64,000 bases of DNA, from NCBI GenBank assembly GCA_951799445.1, contig OX637289.1:6973321-7037320 (forward strand), in the 5' to 3' direction. The stretch comes from Pseudisothecium myosuroides (Eukaryota > Streptophyta > Bryopsida > Hypnales > Lembophyllaceae). This document shows positions 1-11,849 of this stretch, in pieces. Below the pieces are notes generated by a model. It did no database searches and had not been told where the DNA came from. It worked only from the letters and a program-made list of their open reading frames with translations. The position numbers and the translations under genes were made by a program. The stretch's first letter is position 1; each line of letters starts with the position of its first letter.

Positions 1-3000
1 AATCATTTGGCTGGGTTCAGGGTTCTACCTGATCGCCAAGGCATTAAAATAGCAGCGATGGGTAAGAAGCTCCATGAGGAAAAAGCAGAGCAGCCAACGC
101 AATCCATAAATCGCAGTGTCTTTTCTACTGTAAGCTCTCTGAACATTTTCCAGCTGAATAACAGATATAGCAGTCAGTCAAAATGGTGAATAAGATCCAT
201 TGTGCTTAAAGTTAATCAGTAGGGTATTCGCCCTATTTGACGAAAATCCACAGATTGCGAGAACCCTCATTCTTGTGACAACATCTGCACATACATGCAG
301 GTGACAATCTTACTCAGGTTGCCATCAAAATACAGACAGGGTGAGAAGAAGACCTGAGAAGCAAATGCGTTAAAGGTGATAATAGGTCCAGCAATATACA
401 AGGGTGCATAAAGGAGGTACGCCAAGTAAGCGACAAGATTGTACTGAGTCTCTTCAACTGGCTTCTCCTGAAACACAGGAAATAAAATTCAGAGAATAAC
501 CGATAAATGTATGAACATAGTTCCTAATTTAAACGATTTTGCTACAAGTGTCTGCATTTCAGCATTTCTAAAATTATGTACGGCCAGATTCTGTAACCTC
601 TTGTGTTGGGATCAGAGAGATGAGAAAACGTCTTTTAGCAATTTAGGCTATCACGGGATATTGTGCTATTGTTGCAGTACTAGTGCCTGTCTTTCACGCT
701 TGATAGAAACTCGATTTGGAGTACACTTTGTCACACACAATAGCATGCCATCAGAGATCGCTACCCACTTAAGAAAGTCTGATTACAAGAAAGCTTGAAT
801 TAAGAAAATAAAACCTAATATCGAGGGACAATTGAGAAACTTCCATGCAAGATTGACGAGGTATTGCTTAGGCCAAAAGATTTCCAACTTACTTGACGAG
901 ATAAATAACAAGAAGCACCCTCAGTTCCAGATGCTCCAAGTGTGCACAGATCACATTTTCGCGTATGATTCTGTATTCAAATCCCAAATTGGAAGGTAAA
1001 ATTGGTTCAATGCACTACAAACATTCATCTCATAAGCAGCTCCATACGAGTTCCATAAAAGCCGACTGATGAACACAGATTCACAGCCAAGATTTCGGAT
1101 AATGAAATCGCTTCTATGAAAACCAACAGTAGGGGGAATGTGGCATGATTTACATGTGATCTTCTCTTAGGCATGAATTTTAAAAATGAACTCACCTAAG
1201 GAAGACCAAAAAACTAAGGTGGACATAAGGCATAAATCGCATTCAATTTCAGGTGACTTTCATGAGTTCTCAATCAAGAAAAAGAGGGGCACTGAACCAA
1301 CCTCCCCAGCTCATGAATGAAGGACGAAGAGAGGACGGACCTCCCAGTTGACAGTCGAAGGTCGGGAAATTTGCGCCCAGTGATAGTCAAGGCCGAAACT
1401 TAACATTCGCAACATTACTGCAAGCACTCAACCCACACTGATGAGATCTAATAAAGCATGCCATTTTCCATCAAGTGATTGCACCACCAAAAAAATGAAG
1501 CTCTGGAACAAACAATCTTATCCCCTCGAGCACTTATATCCTGGACAGCAAGAACAAGAGATAGTCATGCACGGAATGTGCAGACAGCAGGAACACACCC
1601 AAGTTGAAGCTGATGTGCCACCGCATTTCACCCCGGTATTGATCTAAAAAGGCAAACTGCTCCCTGCAATATCAGTTCCTTAGTTTCATTAAATCCGAGA
1701 GCGACATGGTATGTCCGACGTTTCGAAACCATCTGTGAACATCTCAGCATCATGACACCCTTTTCGAGACTTGAGATTTAGAAAACTCTCTACTAAAAGA
1801 CGTCTTGTTAGAGAGGTCTCACCCCAAAGATGCAAACTTGTAGCCGTCGTACACACGGTTGCTTATTAGGAACGTGAGGTTGTACATCCAGAGGAGGTAA
1901 GGAAATGCATGTTTTCCTGCACAGGTCTGCTCAAACTTGGAACATGTCAGTTTCATTAGTGACGTAACCGGCAATTCACATGTTAAACACCGTCAAACTG
2001 AGCCTTCTGCTGTGCACGTGAGATTCTAGACCTAAAATGTTCCAAAACCTCGTACATAACAGCTTCAATAGTATCTAGTCGATAAAAAAGGTGCAGAAAG
2101 TTGAAGGATGGATAGTGCAAGCACCTTCGTAAGCACGTAGTTACCAAGAGCAATTGCTAGGATGAAAAGGACGCTGCCAAGCCAGAAAAGCAATCAAAGA
2201 AGTGTCGTAAATAACTGAGAACAGAACTCAAATAAGACATTAATCATCAAAATCCAACCATAGCATCAAGTCGAAAACAAACTGGCTTGAACTTCAATCA
2301 GGAGAGGGACCGCAAGATGCAAAGAGTCTCTTAAGTGTCTTGAGGCAGCTATTGGAAAGGCATAAACGATTAAAAACATTCACACTGTGAATTCTACATC
2401 CTACTCTGACGCACACATATTATCTTCTTCTATCAACATGCCCATGTAACAGCTGAGAAGCTGATGTATTGAAGACCTTGTTCAATCAGAAATGTCTATA
2501 AAACCTACTTGTGACTAAGTACGGAGCATATAAGATGTTGATGGAAGGAAACTAAAGATTCTAATGTCAGTTATGTAGGAATACAACAAGAATGGGCGCT
2601 CGCATTTACCAATTTCCGTGCAAATAGATCACATATATTGATGACGCAAGAAGCCAAAACCTCGCCATACCCCTACCCTTCAAGCCCAGTCCTGCCCTCA
2701 GGGCAACTGCTAGAATCGAGAAGGCAGCCATAACTCCTGTCAAAGCTGGTAAACCAGAACGAAAGTTTCTCCATTGGCTGTCGGAGAGATCCTGATAAAA
2801 ACATCAGAAAGCTTCGTGAGATATTGATTCGATCATGACAATTCCGAAACACAACGTCTTAGCAAGAACGCGTCTCCCAAAACCTAACTCAAGAGAAAGA
2901 GAAACCTCAAGTCATTGTAAGTAATCATGGTGGGATTTGCAGAGAAACGCATCATACAGAATAACGACAAGATGAGTAAGAGGAGATGCACTGGGGCACC

Positions 3001-3978
3001 TACCATCTTGCGTCCAGCAATCCATCCTGGTTTCAATCCATATAGCCATCCTGCCTTGGTGCCAGTTGAGTACTCTGCTTCATATACAACTAATAATTAT
3101 GATCTTGCTGCACTTTCACAATGTGATGAAAAAAATGGACACAAATTTGTCAAAAAGACCTTCAGCTACCTCAAAACCGTGCATAAAACGTAACATTAGA
3201 AAGTGCACCATCAGAAAAGAAAAGAAAAAAACATTCAAAAGACTAGCAAAACGTAATTACTGCTAAAGTAAGGCGGAACACCGACCGGAAGAGTTTAAGA
3301 AAAAACTATCAGAGGTCTTTGTAAGCAAATCTGTAAGACTCTGCCATTGTAGGCAAGTATACATCCAATGACTTGCAGGCAATAAGCCAAAACTATTACA
3401 TTTTTTGTCAAGAAGAAATATGCTCTTATCAAGAGAACTTAGAAATTTTAAATGACTTCACACAGAACCCCAGGGTTTATTGCTACAATCGAAAGTAACC
3501 AAAATTACTCTGCCAGAAGTCGGAGATGATCAATCTCTGGCATCATGAGATACATTCAACCAAAAAGTCAAAAATCTCAATTCTTCATGACGATGTCACC
3601 TCCATAGTAAACCTACTAAAGTTTGCGACATCAAACAGAAAAGCACGGCATTCTCTGTAACACCGAACCTAATTCACTCCATTCAGAGATCAAACACAAT
3701 CAGAGTTTTCTACAATAGCAAGCGTGGAATAAAAATCTCTACAGTTCGAATGCGAGCTCATACTCGCGGGCAACCAAACTTCCTCATCCCTAGACCAACT
3801 ACAGCATCATCCCGAAAGAAAAATGAAAACCTCGAAACGATTGAGATCGAAAATTAAGGAACGATTACAAACCGTCTGAAGTAGTGGAGCTGCGCCACAC
3901 AACAAAGCCTTCAAACAGGATCGCATACGCAATGCAAGTGTAAAGCTCCACCCCCCGCCATGACGCTTGTGGCTTCAT
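1..3978 (-). CDS. GUP1-like membrane-bound O-acyltransferase (MBOAT), 5' part, ten exons
   Basis: Exons on the minus strand in transcript order: 3978-3873, 3074-3004, 2791-2610, 2173-2125, 1926-1823, 1663-1599, 1417-1341, 970-893, 467-354 and 153-29. The phases join without a break (971 nt, about 323 codons), and the rest of the gene lies left of the window. The ATG at 3978 opens MKPQASWRGVELYTCIAYAI, a likely first membrane segment. Exons 2 and 3 join to give GWIAGRKM-DLSDSQWRNFR, which I recognise as the N-terminal hallmark of the GUP1 branch of MBOAT proteins. Later exons encode HAFPYLLWMYNLTF, RGEMRWHISFN, FGLDYHW and APLYIAGPIITFNAF, all typical of the family, with hydrophobic segments between them. 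Family knowledge: MBOAT proteins are multi-pass endomembrane acyltransferases, and yeast Gup1 acts in GPI-anchor lipid remodelling; the plant role is unclear. The conserved catalytic His would fall in the missing C-terminal half. Two donors (GTCCGT after 1341, GTCTTC after 354) are weak, but the reading frame requires them. Confidence 0.88.
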
Positions 3979-5260
3979 CTTCCGAGCCACCACCATCTCG
4001 ATCCAATGAGTCGTCGTCGATGATCAAAATTACAACTACGATCGAATGTAAGCTTACAATCCAATTACGGCAACAGATTTCAACTCCGCACAACAAAATC
4101 ACAACCGCGAAACTGCCGCAATCGAACTACTACCATTGTTTCGGCATACAATCTTCGAAAGGCAATGCCAATAGTACGAAGGAATCTAAAATCTAGGTTA
4201 CTGCAAGAATTGAGATATCCTCATCGAGAACCTCTTAAATCTGGGAAATGTCTAGATTTAAGAACACATTCAACAGTTCAACCTCTGCGAAACCAATGTG
4301 TTCCCAAACAGGTGCGAGACGAAGTTCCCAATGAGAGGAACAATAGAGGTCGCGAGGTTTAGGGTTTAGGAGTTTGCTACCGGTAATTTGCTTTGCTTTC
4401 AAGGTAAGACGCTCGCCTTGCACAGTTGCAATGTAATGACTTCAAATTGCAGAGGGAATTGACTGAGTAGTTACCTTACACAATTTCGTAGTCTGTTTTG
4501 TTAGTCTGAATTGGCGATAGCAATGGTGGCAGCTAGCAGCTGCCACCATGGCGTCGTTGTCCCTGCGCGGCTGCTCCTTTCAGGAATTCAACGGCTTGGT
4601 TGCGGCGGTATACGAATTTGCAGTTCAATCTCACTGCGCTGGAGTTCCATGAGGTTTTGATTTTCGAAGTATTTTTGCGATTCAATTTCGGGCGGGGTTC
4701 AATCGTCTGCCGGATAGTTAATTGTGAATTTGTCCTATCTTCTGTCCTTGCGGCCGGGGTCCAATGGTGATCGAGATTGTGACGCAAATTAGATAGGTCA
4801 ACATAGAATTTGCTGAAGTTTCTGATCCTTAAACATCCCTGATTGCGTACAAGGTTATGCGTGAATAAATGACACAGAAGGCATTGAGAAAGTGTATGTT
4901 GCCTTGTGCAAATATTATGTCATTGTGATTGCAGGCGTAATGAGGAAGCCATTAAGGATAGAAGCCGCTGCTGGAGAAGGATTGGCAGGAAAGGGAGGAG
5001 TTTCGTATTAGGTTGATTTGCTTCAATTCGGTCGCAACGAACTTCCTTACTACAGTACCGAATTATCATATGCTCAGAGTTTCTGGAGATGGTTAGACAC
5101 TGCAATCCCATGCCTGGTAATGATTCTCTTCAACGCGATCGGTCCACCCGGATGCTACTTTTCTGGCATTTCGTATAACCTCTGGTCTTGTTCTGCCCTG
5201 AAATCTAATGGCTCGAGACTTGCTCCACCGTCCAATCTTTTGCAGATTTAACTCCAAATG
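3979..5260. other. Upstream region of the MBOAT gene, possibly with a divergent unresolved transcript
   Basis: This stretch is richer in G and C than the DNA to its right. It holds the 5' flank of the minus-strand MBOAT gene. On the plus strand there are exon-like pieces: an ATG in strong context at 4548, and a block at about 4936-5010 that follows a TTGCAG acceptor-like site and precedes a GT. In one frame that block reads RNEEAIKDRSRCWRRIGRKG. The 4548 frame and this block cannot be joined in phase with the donors I can see, so I do not call a gene. Confidence 0.35.
4523..4549. repeat. Perfect 12-bp inverted repeat with 3-nt loop, overlapping a Kozak-type ATG
   Basis: The arms ATGGTGGCAGCT and AGCTGCCACCAT flank the loop AGC. 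The right arm supplies the context GCCACCATGGCG around the plus-strand ATG at 4548, and the mirror arm supplies the same context on the minus strand (ATG at 4525-4523). The plus ATG opens only a 34-residue frame ending at 4652. It could be a cruciform or RNA hairpin in a 5' leader or promoter. Confidence 0.7.
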
Positions 5261-8200
5261 CCTTCAATTCACCAATGCCTAATGTGCGGCCAATGCATTT
5301 CTAACTTGTGTGCACGTTTCCATGCCTGGATTATGGAGGTTTTGAGAATCCTTATTCTTCCGATTGGGAAATTGTTTTGGAATCATTAGGGAAAAGCATG
5401 TTAAGGTAGCAGCACTCATAACCGTCAATTTAAGGGTTTTGAACATGATTTTTATTAAAAGACAGTGAGCAAATTACAGGATCCTATTAGGATGAGAAGA
5501 AGAATTCCTGTGCACTTTTGAATGTATTATTTGGATATTGTGAGAATAAGTTGTGAATTTTTAAAGAGCCAACTACAAATGCACCTAACACTAAAACTAG
5601 GGTCTCATATTCAAATGTTGTAATCTCATCTATTCACTTCCACAGATTTTCCAAGATTTTAGAGGTGATGGTTATGGGTGCTATTGCCTTATGTAGTCTT
5701 GGGAAAAAAAATACTAGACCTCTATTTGGAAGATTAACTATTATATAGTAAGATTATTTTGGATGATCCATGACAATTCTTGCATTTTAACATGGCTTGA
5801 TCGAAGGTATAGGTACACTATTTAGCCATCTAGGACATAAGATCCCATTATTGGCCTCAAATTCTTTTAGCAATTTTGAAGAGTTAATAAAGAAACATGT
5901 TGTGGAATCTTCTCCTCCCATCCCTTCTTTGTGTTTTCTATGGGACATGACAAAGGGAACTTCATTAAGAAATTTAGTAGTAAAAGAGAAGTTTTAATTA
6001 ATATTTCTATTCCAGTGGGATTGGATGCATAGAGGTATTTTATTTCTTTTGGATGATGTTGAAAGCAATCTTCACTAGAATTATGGAGCTCTTTAATTTA
6101 CATCTAAGGATATGTATGAAATTTGAAAAACATGGATAATAAGCCACAAGCAAGGTTCACATTATATAGGGCCAAATGCAACAAGGAAAAATATATAATT
6201 AATCCCAACCATCTATTGGATGGATGTTAAATATTTTGAAGTGCACTTTTTTCAACAATAATAGACATCCAATCGAGTGTTGTTTATATTTGGATTGTGT
6301 TTTTTGGAATGGCTGAAAAAATTATGTACAATATAAGATAATCTTCATATGTAAATATCAATTTCATTAGTAATACATAACAACAATAAATAATGGCCCT
6401 CAAAATAGCCTTTTCAAAAAACAAAAGATAAAGATTATATGGTAGAGTATGCCAAGTGTTTCTCGCAATTACCTCCATGTTGGAATAATATCTTATATAA
6501 AATGAAAATTGTATCATAATTATATATCCATCACATTTTCTTTTGTTTGTTCTTGCTAAAACCTAATAAAATTTAAACATCTTTTTAATGAAATCATACA
6601 ACTTAATGAAACCTTTTTGTTGTTGCATTGCAAGAGGCTCCAATTTAGCTAGTATTCTATAATATTTCAAATTAATCCCTCTTTGGCTCACTACAATGCA
6701 CTCTATAGTTGATTGGTGTGGACTGTAGATACAATCAATATGTGATTCAATAAGATTTATTTTTCTTGTTGCAATTTAGATGTTTTTGTAGTCTATAGTG
6801 ACATAGATGGATATTTTTCATACTCAAAACTCAAGTCATATACTTTAATTCATAAACCAATTTAAATACCATAGCAAAATTTGAATCCTCAAAGATTAAA
6901 AAATAACAATTGAATTAGTTAGTGTCCATTCCTTTCATCAATATATAATTCTCTATCTTAATTAAAGAAGTAACTAACTACCGGAGGAAGCACTTTTTGT
7001 TAAAATTCAAAAGCACAACATATACCATGATATTGATATGGAGGTATTATTCTTTGGTACAATTAAAAGATCCCTACTATTAGGAACACCCTCTAATTTG
7101 TGGAATCCTATAGTTAGTTTAAATTTTTTATGGAGAATCATAAATGTAGGTCTATATTTGTTATAATTTTTTTAGGTGATAAGCTTCCATATACATCCAA
7201 ATGTAGATAATTAGAAAACTAAAATTTTCAAGACATTGCACACCTAGATATACTTAGCACTGCAACAAGCCTCCATCTAGCTCTTGAAGCCTCCAACAAA
7301 TTCTCGAAGCCTCAAATAGGGACTCAAAAATATTTTACAATTGGTTTGGCTTTCTTTTAGTCTCCAAGAGACTATGTATCTAAATGCAATCTTATTTTCT
7401 TATTTTGCACTTTCAAACAAAGATGTATGTTAGTAGTTACCTTAATTTCAATAAGCTATATGGCATCTTTTGCTTGGTAAAAAATCTTGACATTCTATTT
7501 GTACCCTTAGACTTTTAGAGTGCTCTTTAGTTGAAGATGTCCTTTTGGCCTTCAATTGCGTATTTTCTTCTTTGATTGAGGTCGGAATTTCGTATAGGCA
7601 TGGTTTATTCATTTCTTCAACATTGTCAGTAAATTTGCAAGACTTCCAAACCTAAAACCTAATCAGGTAGTTAGTCTTGGAAGTGATCCATGGTCACTTG
7701 ACACTACATTTCTATCATGTTATGGCCAACTAGTTGCATGCACAAGGTGTTCGTCCATGTAACTGCTAATTTGGTTGAGAACCCTCTTTCTCTTGAATTT
7801 TGGCTTTGTTTTAGTGCTATTTCTATCCTAAGGTTTCCAATACGGTCTTTAGGGTCTTAAAGACCATATTAGGGTTTGGATATGTGTATATCACTTGCCC
7901 TTCACACATTCTTTTTTGGATTATTCTATGCTAAGAAGATACTTTTAAAGTTTAAAACCGGAACAAAAGAAAAATCAAACCCGAGGTGATACTCCAAGAG
8001 ACAGTTTGTTTATCAAGAAACGCAAAGTAAAATAAAAGAGGATGATGCTCAGGCGCCTCAACGAAATGGTCCATTCATCTATTTTTCCAAGAACTTGAAG
8101 GGCGAACAATACATTGTGCATTCTTTGTCCATGGATGGCACCTGGAGGGGAAGATCCTAGCCATGTTGACAAAGTGGAGCATGTGAGGTTGCATGAAAAT

Positions 8201-8370
8201 AAGCCCGGGAATAAGTAATGAGTTCTATTATGTGGGGGAAGTTCAAGTAAACTAAGTCTGGATTTGTTTACAGTTGCTTTTGCTTATTATCATCATACTT
8301 TTTTTGTCAACTTTTGGGGCCCTTTGACAAGTCAAGCTTTACAGTACATTGTGTGTGGAAAATTGATGGC
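5261..8370. other. AT-rich intergenic DNA, no gene recognised
   Basis: No open frame here shows a recognisable domain. About 6640-7260 is an old dispersed repeat that reappears in the same orientation at about 33960-34690, sharing segments such as TATAATATTTCAAATTAAT and the block around GGAGGTATT. I see no RNA gene. Confidence 0.55.
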
Positions 8371-8384
8371 CAAGGCTATTGATT

Positions 8385-8511
8385 TTTTTTTTTTTTCTTT
8401 TTGACACAAATGAAACGAATTTCATTGCAAAATAGAAGTACATACCGGCCAGCCAAGAACAGCCTGGCGGAGAAGAAAACACAAACAATCCAACGCCAAC
8501 ACCCAGACAGA
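8385..8511 (-). mobile_element. Very short 3' end of a LINE/SINE-type retroposon with target-site duplication
   Basis: The segment is flanked by identical 14-bp copies of CAAGGCTATTGATT (8371-8384 and 8512-8525). Read on the minus strand it ends in an A-rich tail (the T run at 8385-8398). Just before the tail lies AATGAAATTCGTTTCATT, a small fold of the kind seen at the 3' ends of plant L1-type elements. This is the signature of a severely 5'-truncated insertion made by target-primed reverse transcription. Confidence 0.75.
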
Positions 8512-9064
8512 CAAGGCTATTGATTCTCAAGGAGTTGGTGTCGTGCCTTGCTTATTGCAGGGGTTCAGTTTATATAAAGTAGAACTGCCCATTACCATAC
8601 AGATTTGTTATCTAGGTACTTTGGAGAAGATGTTTGTGAGCTCCCATATTTTTCAGAGATAGAAAAGTTTGGGAAAAGTCATTTGCAAAAAGAATGAAGA
8701 GATTCTGACAAGAATTGAATTTTCTGTGATTTTTCAAAGACGAAATGTTAAAGCATGAATAGACCCTTGCTGAAGCATGGGCTGACGTGTCCGCTTCCCA
8801 AATGCATTGCCATCATGGCAAAGGATTACTAAGATTGTGATAATGGATTGATCACTGACGCAAATGGAAGGGCTATGTAGGTGTCGGAATTAGGTAGATG
8901 ACAGTATTGGGCAGTGCTACCTTAAGTCTCAGGTGTTGAACTGTGCTCTATGCAAACATAATTTCTTTCTTTCTTTTTCTTTTATTGTTATTGTATGGCA
9001 GGTCAGTCCAAACCACAAGTTGTCAGCTGTACGTTACTGAAGACTTTACTGGTGATGAAGTGTA

Positions 9065-9332
9065 AGGTCCTGAAAACGCACAGGCACTAAAATCGCCTAC
9101 CCTACTCAAATGTACACTGCTTGTACATTTGAGGGGGTGGGCGATTTCAGAGCCCTATACCACTTCAACTTCAAAATTTCATAACTAATTTTAGAAAATT
9201 CCAAAAAATATGAAACAACTTGGGTTAGATGCTAATTCCTCTTGTCTTTAAAGGAAAATTCATTGAAAAATATTATGAGGCGTTTCATCTCCCCAAAATT
9301 CATTTTCAGCTCTTAAATGAGCGATTTTAGGG
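9065..9332. mobile_element. Degenerate copy of the TA-flanked MITE family
   Basis: This segment is closely similar to the intact element at 9454-9781 over its whole interior, for example the stretch containing CTTCAAAATTTCATAACTAA. Its left end (AGGTCCTGAAAACGC) is altered, and its right end stops short of the CCTACCT terminus. It is non-coding. Confidence 0.65.
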
Positions 9333-9352
9333 GTTGTGTGGAAGATCGACAA

Positions 9353-9370
9353 AGGGTGAAGCTTCACCCT
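9353..9370. repeat. Perfect 18-bp palindrome
   Basis: AGGGTGAAGCTTCACCCT lies in the short spacer between two copies of the TA-flanked MITE family. No function can be assigned from sequence. Confidence 0.6.
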
Positions 9371-9453
9371 TGCCGGTATGGAATTTGAGACACACACTGA
9401 CACTGGAGTGCCTGTGAAAAGAACACCAATTGCGTGCAATCGAGAAGATGATA

Positions 9454-9781
9454 AGGTAGGAGGTCCTGAAATCGACCGGGCATTAAAATCGCCCACCCTA
9501 CTGATATGTACACTGCTTGTACATGTTGATTTTCCGTAGCCTTCAACGATGTATAAATAGTGTACATTTTAGGGGGTGGGCGATTTCAGAGCCCTATGCC
9601 ACTTCAACTTCAAAATTTCATAACTAATTCTAGAAAGTTCCAAAAAATATGAAACGACTTGGGTTAGATGCCAATTCCTCTTGCCTTTCAAGGAAAATTT
9701 AGTGAAAAATATTTTGAGGCGTTTCACCTCCCAAAAATTCAGTTTCAGCTCTTAAATGAGCAATTTCAGGACCTCCTACCT
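9454..9781. mobile_element. TA-flanked MITE, family with AGGTAGG termini (copy 1)
   Basis: The element starts AGGTAGGAGGTCCTGAAATCG and ends with the inverted counterpart TTTCAGGACCTCCTACCT, with TA on each side (9452-9453 and 9782-9783). It has no coding capacity. The interior is shared with 9065-9332 and 12479-12780. An orphan right terminus lies immediately beyond it at 9812-9829. A TA target duplication suggests a Tc1/mariner-type origin, though no transposase is present to confirm this. Confidence 0.75.
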
Positions 9782-9872
9782 TACTTCCAGTGCAACTCTA
9801 GATGAGCAGGGACAGGACCTCCTACCTTATACTCTCCATGTCATTGAGGACTGTAATCAGTTGGGAAGCTTA

Positions 9873-10386
9873 AAGCATCTGCAGTGGTCTCTCGATAAAT
9901 AGTCCCTGTATCGGCAAATGCAGGGGCTGAAAACAAGACCTCCACAATGACGGGTCGTTTTTTGGCAGGGTCGCCCCAATGCGCTCCGCTTTATAGAACC
10001 CTACCTACAAATTTTTGTTAGAGTTAATTGAAAAGGTGGCAATGGTTGCTGAAATTTTAGAGCAGATTCGTAGATGCTCACGATTCACGAGGTTTGGCAC
10101 GGCTTGGGTACTGGGCGCTCTTCATTGCCCGAGAAGTTTTTTCCTTTCCTGCTATGTGAAGACAAAGTCCTCGTCATGATGACCGCACGAATAAGCTTGC
10201 CGGGATGCTTCAAGTGGCAGGCAAAAAGCCAGAAAATGCCGGTCCCGTGAGGTCCCTTAGTTGATGAGGCCGTGGAACTACAGTTGGCCATCACGGTTCC
10301 ATTGGGGCGCGCATTCAATGACAAATTGCATTTCAAACGGCATAGTGCCGATACAGTCGCTAATGGAGGGACCACTGCAGATGCTC
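9873..10386. mobile_element. PIF/Harbinger-like MITE with TTA target duplication
   Basis: Inverted termini of about 40 bp match with a small gap: AAGCATCTGCAGTGGTC at the left and the complement of GAGCATCTGCAGTGGTC at the right, both continuing to TGTATCGGCA. The trinucleotide TTA flanks each side (9870-9872 and 10387-10389). The interior is more GC-rich than the surroundings and encodes no transposase. GAGCATCT-type ends and a 3-bp TTA/TAA duplication are typical of plant PIF/Harbinger elements; the assignment is inferred from the ends alone. Confidence 0.7.
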
Positions 10387-10689
10387 TTATTACTGGAGTC
10401 ACTGAACATATGGAATGGACTAAGGATAATGATACAACATTCTAGCTACTTAACTCAAGATGAAGTGCACTGTCCATGCAAAGTTTGCAAATTCACCTTT
10501 TTCCATTCACTTGCCATCGAGACTTGGTGTAACTTAGAAGCTAAGAATGTCTCACATTCCAACTTTTATGAAGGAAATTACAGAATTTGTTATGTACTAC
10601 GTACTATTATCTTCTAGGAAATTAAGGTAATGAAAGCATACATTGGTAGACAAAATCGTCCCATCAAACAATAGCATAAGGAAGGATTT

Positions 10690-11824
10690 TCCAACTATTG
10701 GTCATGTCTCTCAATTCTGGAAAATCTGAATCAGGATGCTGATAGCGATGGTCCATCGAACTAAAGTAAACATTTCCAGCAATGAGTGCTTTGATATCTT
10801 AGAAGTGATTTTGCAAAGTAGAGTTCCAAGCTTCAGCCTCCAAATCCAAGATTGCCCGCTTATATGTGTTTGTCAAGTCTATTGCCATATGCACCGTCTG
10901 GGCAAAAGGCTTCCCTTTACATTCCAGTAGCATGGTGATCAAATTGCGAGGGTTTTGTTCTATCGAGCTCTCCTTGTGGTATGAGAAGACGTCGTTTACA
11001 AATGCAAGATGGATGGAAGTTGTTGTGGTTAAATTTTCCAAGTACGGATGCATCCTCAATAAACCCAGGATGTAGGTATCGCTAGCAAACTCTACCAACA
11101 TCTGAACAAATGTTGAACCAACATTTCCAATACGCATAGCAGTATATGACTCCAAGTCTTGGAACCATAAGGTGTGGCCTTGGACAATATCCGCTTGGCT
11201 ATCAACATTTGCGTGGTGGTGTTCCACAATACACGCAACATAATGATTGAACCATTCAGGGTTGGACAACTCCAATGTGTCTCGTCCTGCCTCCTACATC
11301 ATGGTCTCAATCAAGGGAGTGGGAATGCTTCGTTGTACTTGCTGCATGAAAACCGCATCCAAGTGGTCAAGATATTCTTGAATTTTTTGGGGGCTTCCAC
11401 TTGTATTGCAGCTAATGCCATATTGGTCTTGAAGAAACTCATTTGAGGTGTCAAAACAAAAATCATCCAACAAGAACATTAATGTATAATTAATGGCAAT
11501 CACCACAAGACAATCGACGTTGATTGTTCCAGGGTGCAAGTAGCTTCCTAGAGAAAGGCTTGCACGACAATAGGGGCAAAACGAACTGACATTTGAATAA
11601 CGCTCAGCATACTGGTGCAAGCGTTTTTCTACCTCGTTTACATACTTGGATTGCTGGAATGGCGGAAGGCCATCAATGATCATAGAGAGCAAGGGTGGGA
11701 GATGATCATTAACTGTAGACACAAGTTTGGTAGGTGAGATTTGATCCATGAGCTCCACAATCTTGGTCCCTGAGCAAGACAAATTCAATATTTGGGTCTT
11801 CAAAATTGACTCAAAACAAGACAA
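10690..11824 (-). pseudogene. Microbial-type terpene synthase-like (MTPSL) pseudogene, copy 1
   Basis: One minus-strand frame runs from about 11824 to 10690, broken by two in-frame stops: TAG at 11296-11294 and TAA at 10801-10799. Upstream of the first stop lie NEVEKRLHQYAERY and the metal-binding motif LLDDFCFD (aspartate-rich DDxxxD). Downstream lie NPEWFNHYV and NDVFSYHKE, a perfect NDxxSxxxE motif followed by NLITMLL. These motifs identify the microbial-type terpene synthases that bryophytes, lycophytes and ferns carry, which cyclise prenyl diphosphates in the cytosol or plastid. The stop at 10801 is read through in alignment with copy 2, which has CAG at that codon. The frame opens without an in-frame ATG before residue M at about 11750, so a first exon may be missing or unrecognised; a CTTGCTCAG acceptor-like site lies near 11777. 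With both stops the locus cannot make a full enzyme unless the sequence is wrong. Confidence 0.85.
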
Positions 11825-11849
11825 GTTATTAATTTCATGTTCATTAGTG

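Noticed and set aside
10085..10617. Overlapping frames of 105 and 118 codons
   Set aside because: The first lies inside the Harbinger-like MITE and the second straddles its right border. Neither shows a domain.
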